Assembly: GCA_030050125.1 (NCBI GenBank)
Contig: JASIJN010000454.1
Coordinates: 1 to 9,227, forward strand
DNA length: 9,227 nt
Source of the DNA: Streptosporangiaceae bacterium
Lineage (GTDB): Bacteria; Actinomycetota; Actinomycetes; Streptosporangiales; Streptosporangiaceae
Reading direction: 5' to 3'
In this document: in pieces, positions 7,284 through 9,227 of the stretch
Numbering within the stretch: position 1 is the first letter of the stretch
Layout: each line of letters opens with the position of its first letter
Notes under the pieces: generated by a model
Database searches by the model: none
What the model was told of the DNA's origin: nothing
Seen by the model: the letters and a program-made list of their open reading frames with translations, nothing else
Made by a program: the position numbers and the translations under genes

Positions 7284-7330
7284 ACAGGTGGTCACGCGCG
7301 GCCACTCATCACGCACGTCTTCGGTGGCCA

Positions 7331-7336
7331 AGTCTA
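7331..7336 (-). promoter_or_regulatory. Probable tig -10 box (TAGACT)
   Basis: TAGACT on the minus strand matches the actinobacterial -10 pattern. A start near 7324 gives a leader of about 95 nt containing the GC stem-loop. The best -35-like element is GTGAAC at 15-bp spacing, which is poor. A CACCCG/CGGGTG dyad with a 3-bp centre (7355-7369) overlaps that -35 region and could be an operator, though this is only suggestive. The rest of the 246-bp divergent spacer shows no clear plus-strand promoter. Confidence 0.45.
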
Positions 7337-7464
7337 GGGCAGCCCGGGCGTGTTCACCCGGCGCGGGTGGTGTTCCGGGCCGCGGGCAGGCCCATCATCG
7401 GAGCCTCGGACGGGTGCCCGGCGTCGGTCACCAGCGGACGGCTCGCCGGGCCCAGGGTCCAGCG

Positions 7465-7471
7465 AAGGAGG
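7465..7471 (+). promoter_or_regulatory. Ribosome-binding site of the DUF308 gene
   Basis: AAGGAGG lies 4 nt before ATG 7476. It chooses this start over an upstream in-frame GTG at 7350, whose extra 42 residues are Pro/Gly/Arg-rich noise. Confidence 0.8.
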
Positions 7472-7475
7472 CCAC

Positions 7476-8216
7476 ATGTCAGCATCCCGTTCCGGATCGC
7501 CGGGCCAGCGCGGCACAGGACAGGCCGGTCCCGGCCAGACCAGCGAGCAGCCGGTCGTCCCGCGCCAGGCCGGACCTGGTTCCGCGGGTCAGCACGCGGC
7601 CGTGCCGGGCGAGCGACAGCCGGGCCCGCCCACGATCGAGGACCGGGTCGCCATGGGCCGGCTGGCCGAGATGGGCCACCGGGCCTGGATGGTGCTGCTG
7701 CTGGCCGCGGTGGGAACCGTGGCGGTGGGCATCATCCTGCTGGCCTGGCCGACGGTCACCCTGACCGTCGCCGCGGTCCTGCTCGGCGCCGGGCTGGTCA
7801 TCGGCGGGCTGTACCGGCTGTTCGAGGGCTTCCTGGCCAAGGACCTGAGCGGCGGCACCCGCGCCGCGTACGTGGTGGTCGGCCTGATCGCCGGCCTGGC
7901 CGGGCTGTACTGCCTGCGGCATCACTCGGTGACCGTCTTCCTGCTGGCGTTCATCGTCGGCGCGTTCTGGATCATTCACGGGTTCGCGGACCTGGGCGTG
8001 GCCGCGGCGGCGGGGAAGGTGCCCGGACGCGGGATGCGGGTGATCGCCGGGCTGTTCAGCATCGCGGCGGGGGCGATCGTGCTGTTCTGGCCGGGCATCT
8101 CGCTGACCATTCTGGTCGCGGTCTTCGGCGCCTGGCTGTGCTTCTACGGACTGCTCCTGGCCGGGGTGGCGCTGCGGATGCGCCGGGCGCTCAAGGACGC
8201 GGCCGCTGTCTCCTAG
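7476..8216 (+). CDS. HdeD/DUF308 family integral membrane protein
   Basis: The 246-aa product has a hydrophilic Pro/Gly/Gln-rich N-terminus (about 1-56), probably disordered and cytosolic. About six hydrophobic helices follow, near 70-90, 93-118, 128-147, 151-173, 186-205 and 208-235. Three related hairpin units can be seen around LLAWPTVTLTVAAVLLG, LRHHSVTVFLLAFIVG and LFWPGISLTILVAVFG. These fit the HdeD/DUF308 repeat, and only the middle unit lacks the Trp-Pro pair. A short basic C-terminus (RMRRALK) follows. The family is named after Escherichia coli HdeD, linked to acid resistance, but the biochemical role of actinobacterial members is unknown. The ATG at 7476 has a strong AAGGAGG site. 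The gene diverges from tig and converges with the regulator gene, leaving 9 bp between stop codons. Confidence 0.85.
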   Translation: MSASRSGSPGQRGTGQAGPGQTSEQPVVPRQAGPGSAGQHAAVPGERQPGPPTIEDRVAMGRLAEMGHRAWMVLLLAAVGTVAVGIILLAWPTVTLTVAAVLLGAGLVIGGLYRLFEGFLAKDLSGGTRAAYVVVGLIAGLAGLYCLRHHSVTVFLLAFIVGAFWIIHGFADLGVAAAAGKVPGRGMRVIAGLFSIAAGAIVLFWPGISLTILVAVFGAWLCFYGLLLAGVALRMRRALKDAAAVS

Positions 8217-8225
8217 CCCGCTACC

Positions 8226-9227
8226 TCAGAGCAGGTCCAGGCGGCGGGCCCGGGCGATGGCGGCGCGGCGGGAGGCCACGCCGAGCTTCCGGTAGGCCGA
8301 GCGCAGGTGCGTCTTCACCGTGTTGATCGACAGGAACAGCGCCTCGGCGATCTCCTGATTGGTCAGGTGCGACGGCAGGAACCGCAGCACCGCGAGCTCG
8401 CTGTCGGTCAGCAGCTGCGCCTCGGCCCGGTCCGGCCCCGCCTCGGCGTGCGGGAGCTGGGTGTCGAACCGCTCCAGGATCCGGCCGGCGAAACCGGCGC
8501 TGCGGCTGGTCGGCGGGACCAGCACGGTGATGGCCGAGCGGACCGGCTGCCCGGCGTCGAGGAACACGCGGCACGCGTCGTCCGGCTCGGCCAGCGCCAG
8601 CGCCTGCTCCAGCAGCTCGGCCGCTGTCCCGGTCAACCCGAGGCGCCGGTTGGCGACCGCCGCCGCCACCAGCGCGGCCAGCTTGACCTGGAGCGTCATC
8701 TCGTCCGCCGTGCCGTCGAGCACCGGGCCGACGGCCTGCAGCGCGCCGCGGAAGTCTCCCTCGGACAGCAGCAGCCTGCCGCGCATCAGCAGGCTGTCGG
8801 CCCGGGCCGTGTGCGGCCCCTCGGCGTCCGGCATCAGGGTCATCCTGGCCCGGCCGGCGTCGCCGGTGCGCAGGGCGATCTCGCCGTCCAGCATGGTCAG
8901 CACCCAGTCCAGCTGCGGGTCGCCGGGCGCGCTGGTGTCGCGCAGCCGCAGCACTAGGGCGCGGGCACCGGTGGCATCACCGTCGGCCAGCGCGGCCTTG
9001 GCCCTGATCAGCCCGCCCACCACGCCGAATAGGGGCTCGCCCGGTAGCTGGTGCCGGCTGGCGGCGTACTCGTCGGCGTCGTCCAGCATCTTGCGCGCCC
9101 CGGCCAGGTCATCCCTCGCCAGGCTCACCTGCGCGGCCGCGAGCGTGGCCAGGCAGGAGGCGGCCGGGTCGCGGCCCGGCCCGGCTGAGCCGGCCAGGCC
9201 GCCGGTGCCCGGTTCGCCGAGCGCCTT
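8226..9227 (-). CDS. MalT-like LuxR-family transcriptional regulator, C-terminal part (5' end off the window)
   Basis: The frame is open from the window edge to TGA at 8228..8226, giving 333 visible residues. The last 60 or so form a LuxR/GerE DNA-binding domain: LTDSELAVLRFLPSHLTNQE, then the recognition-helix region SINTVKTHLRSAYRKLGV. The rest is Ala/Leu/Arg-rich helical sequence resembling the TPR-like repeats of large ATP-binding (MalT/LAL) regulators, for example ARKMLDDADEYAASR and LLEQALALAEPDD. LPSHLTNQEIA followed by INTVKTHLR is typical of the MalT-like branch. By family, an AAA+ ATPase domain is expected upstream, off the window. The GTG at 9128 is not taken as the start because coding-like sequence continues in frame for 33 more codons to the edge. 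The target genes and ligand are unknown. Confidence 0.85.
   Translation of the reverse strand, partial: KALGEPGTGGLAGSAGPGRDPAASCLATLAAAQVSLARDDLAGARKMLDDADEYAASRHQLPGEPLFGVVGGLIRAKAALADGDATGARALVLRLRDTSAPGDPQLDWVLTMLDGEIALRTGDAGRARMTLMPDAEGPHTARADSLLMRGRLLLSEGDFRGALQAVGPVLDGTADEMTLQVKLAALVAAAVANRRLGLTGTAAELLEQALALAEPDDACRVFLDAGQPVRSAITVLVPPTSRSAGFAGRILERFDTQLPHAEAGPDRAEAQLLTDSELAVLRFLPSHLTNQEIAEALFLSINTVKTHLRSAYRKLGVASRRAAIARARRLDLL

Noticed and set aside
5193..7337. 714-aa open frame on the plus strand opposite tig and clpP1
   Set aside because: It crosses the ends of two well-supported genes and an intergenic region, and its composition is that of a codon-shadow frame.
7352..7365. GTTCAC-N5-GCG, a near match to the ClgR box in the tig upstream region
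   Set aside because: It breaks the essential CGC half-site and is better explained as part of the CACCCG/CGGGTG dyad.

Overview
The window is high-GC DNA with strongly GC-ending codons. It carries the gene order tig - clpP1 - clpP2 - clpX - valS, all on the minus strand. Two different ClpP paralogues followed by clpX and valS is a hallmark of Actinomycetota, and the predicted proteins resemble Streptomyces and mycobacterial homologues as I remember them. Genus cannot be fixed from the sequence alone.

Layout from high to low coordinates, following minus-strand transcription. 9227-8226: the C-terminal part of a large MalT/LuxR-type regulator whose start lies off the window. 8216-7476, plus strand and convergent with the regulator: a six-helix HdeD/DUF308 membrane protein. 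7475-7230: a divergent 246-bp spacer holding the tig promoter and leader. 7229-5814: trigger factor. 5813-5691: a regulatory spacer with a match to the ClgR operator plus a -10-like box. 5690-5052: clpP1. 5022 (or 5055)-4354: clpP2, overlapping or nearly abutting clpP1. 4353-4171: a spacer with a strong hairpin after clpP2 and a second stem-loop just before the clpX ribosome-binding site. 4170-2896: clpX. 2845-176: valS, with no visible Shine-Dalgarno sequence. 175-61: a short spacer with a weak hairpin. 60-1: the first 20 codons of a probable exported or membrane protein.

Functionally this is a protein-quality-control locus. Trigger factor handles nascent chains at the ribosome. ClpX unfolds tagged substrates and feeds them to the mixed ClpP1P2 protease. 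The cis elements suggest that clpP1P2 is a ClgR-controlled unit, while clpX sits behind its own terminator-like hairpin and probable promoter. valS is a housekeeping aminoacyl-tRNA synthetase next door. The DUF308/MalT-like pair is a separate accessory module, with no sequence-level link to proteolysis other than position.

I see no mobile element, CRISPR array, tRNA or rRNA. No spacer exceeds 300 bp. I found no convincing new multi-gene system. The points most worth a second look are regulatory: the ClgR box, GC hairpins immediately upstream of two ribosome-binding sites, and possible leaderless starts at valS and at the gene on the left edge.
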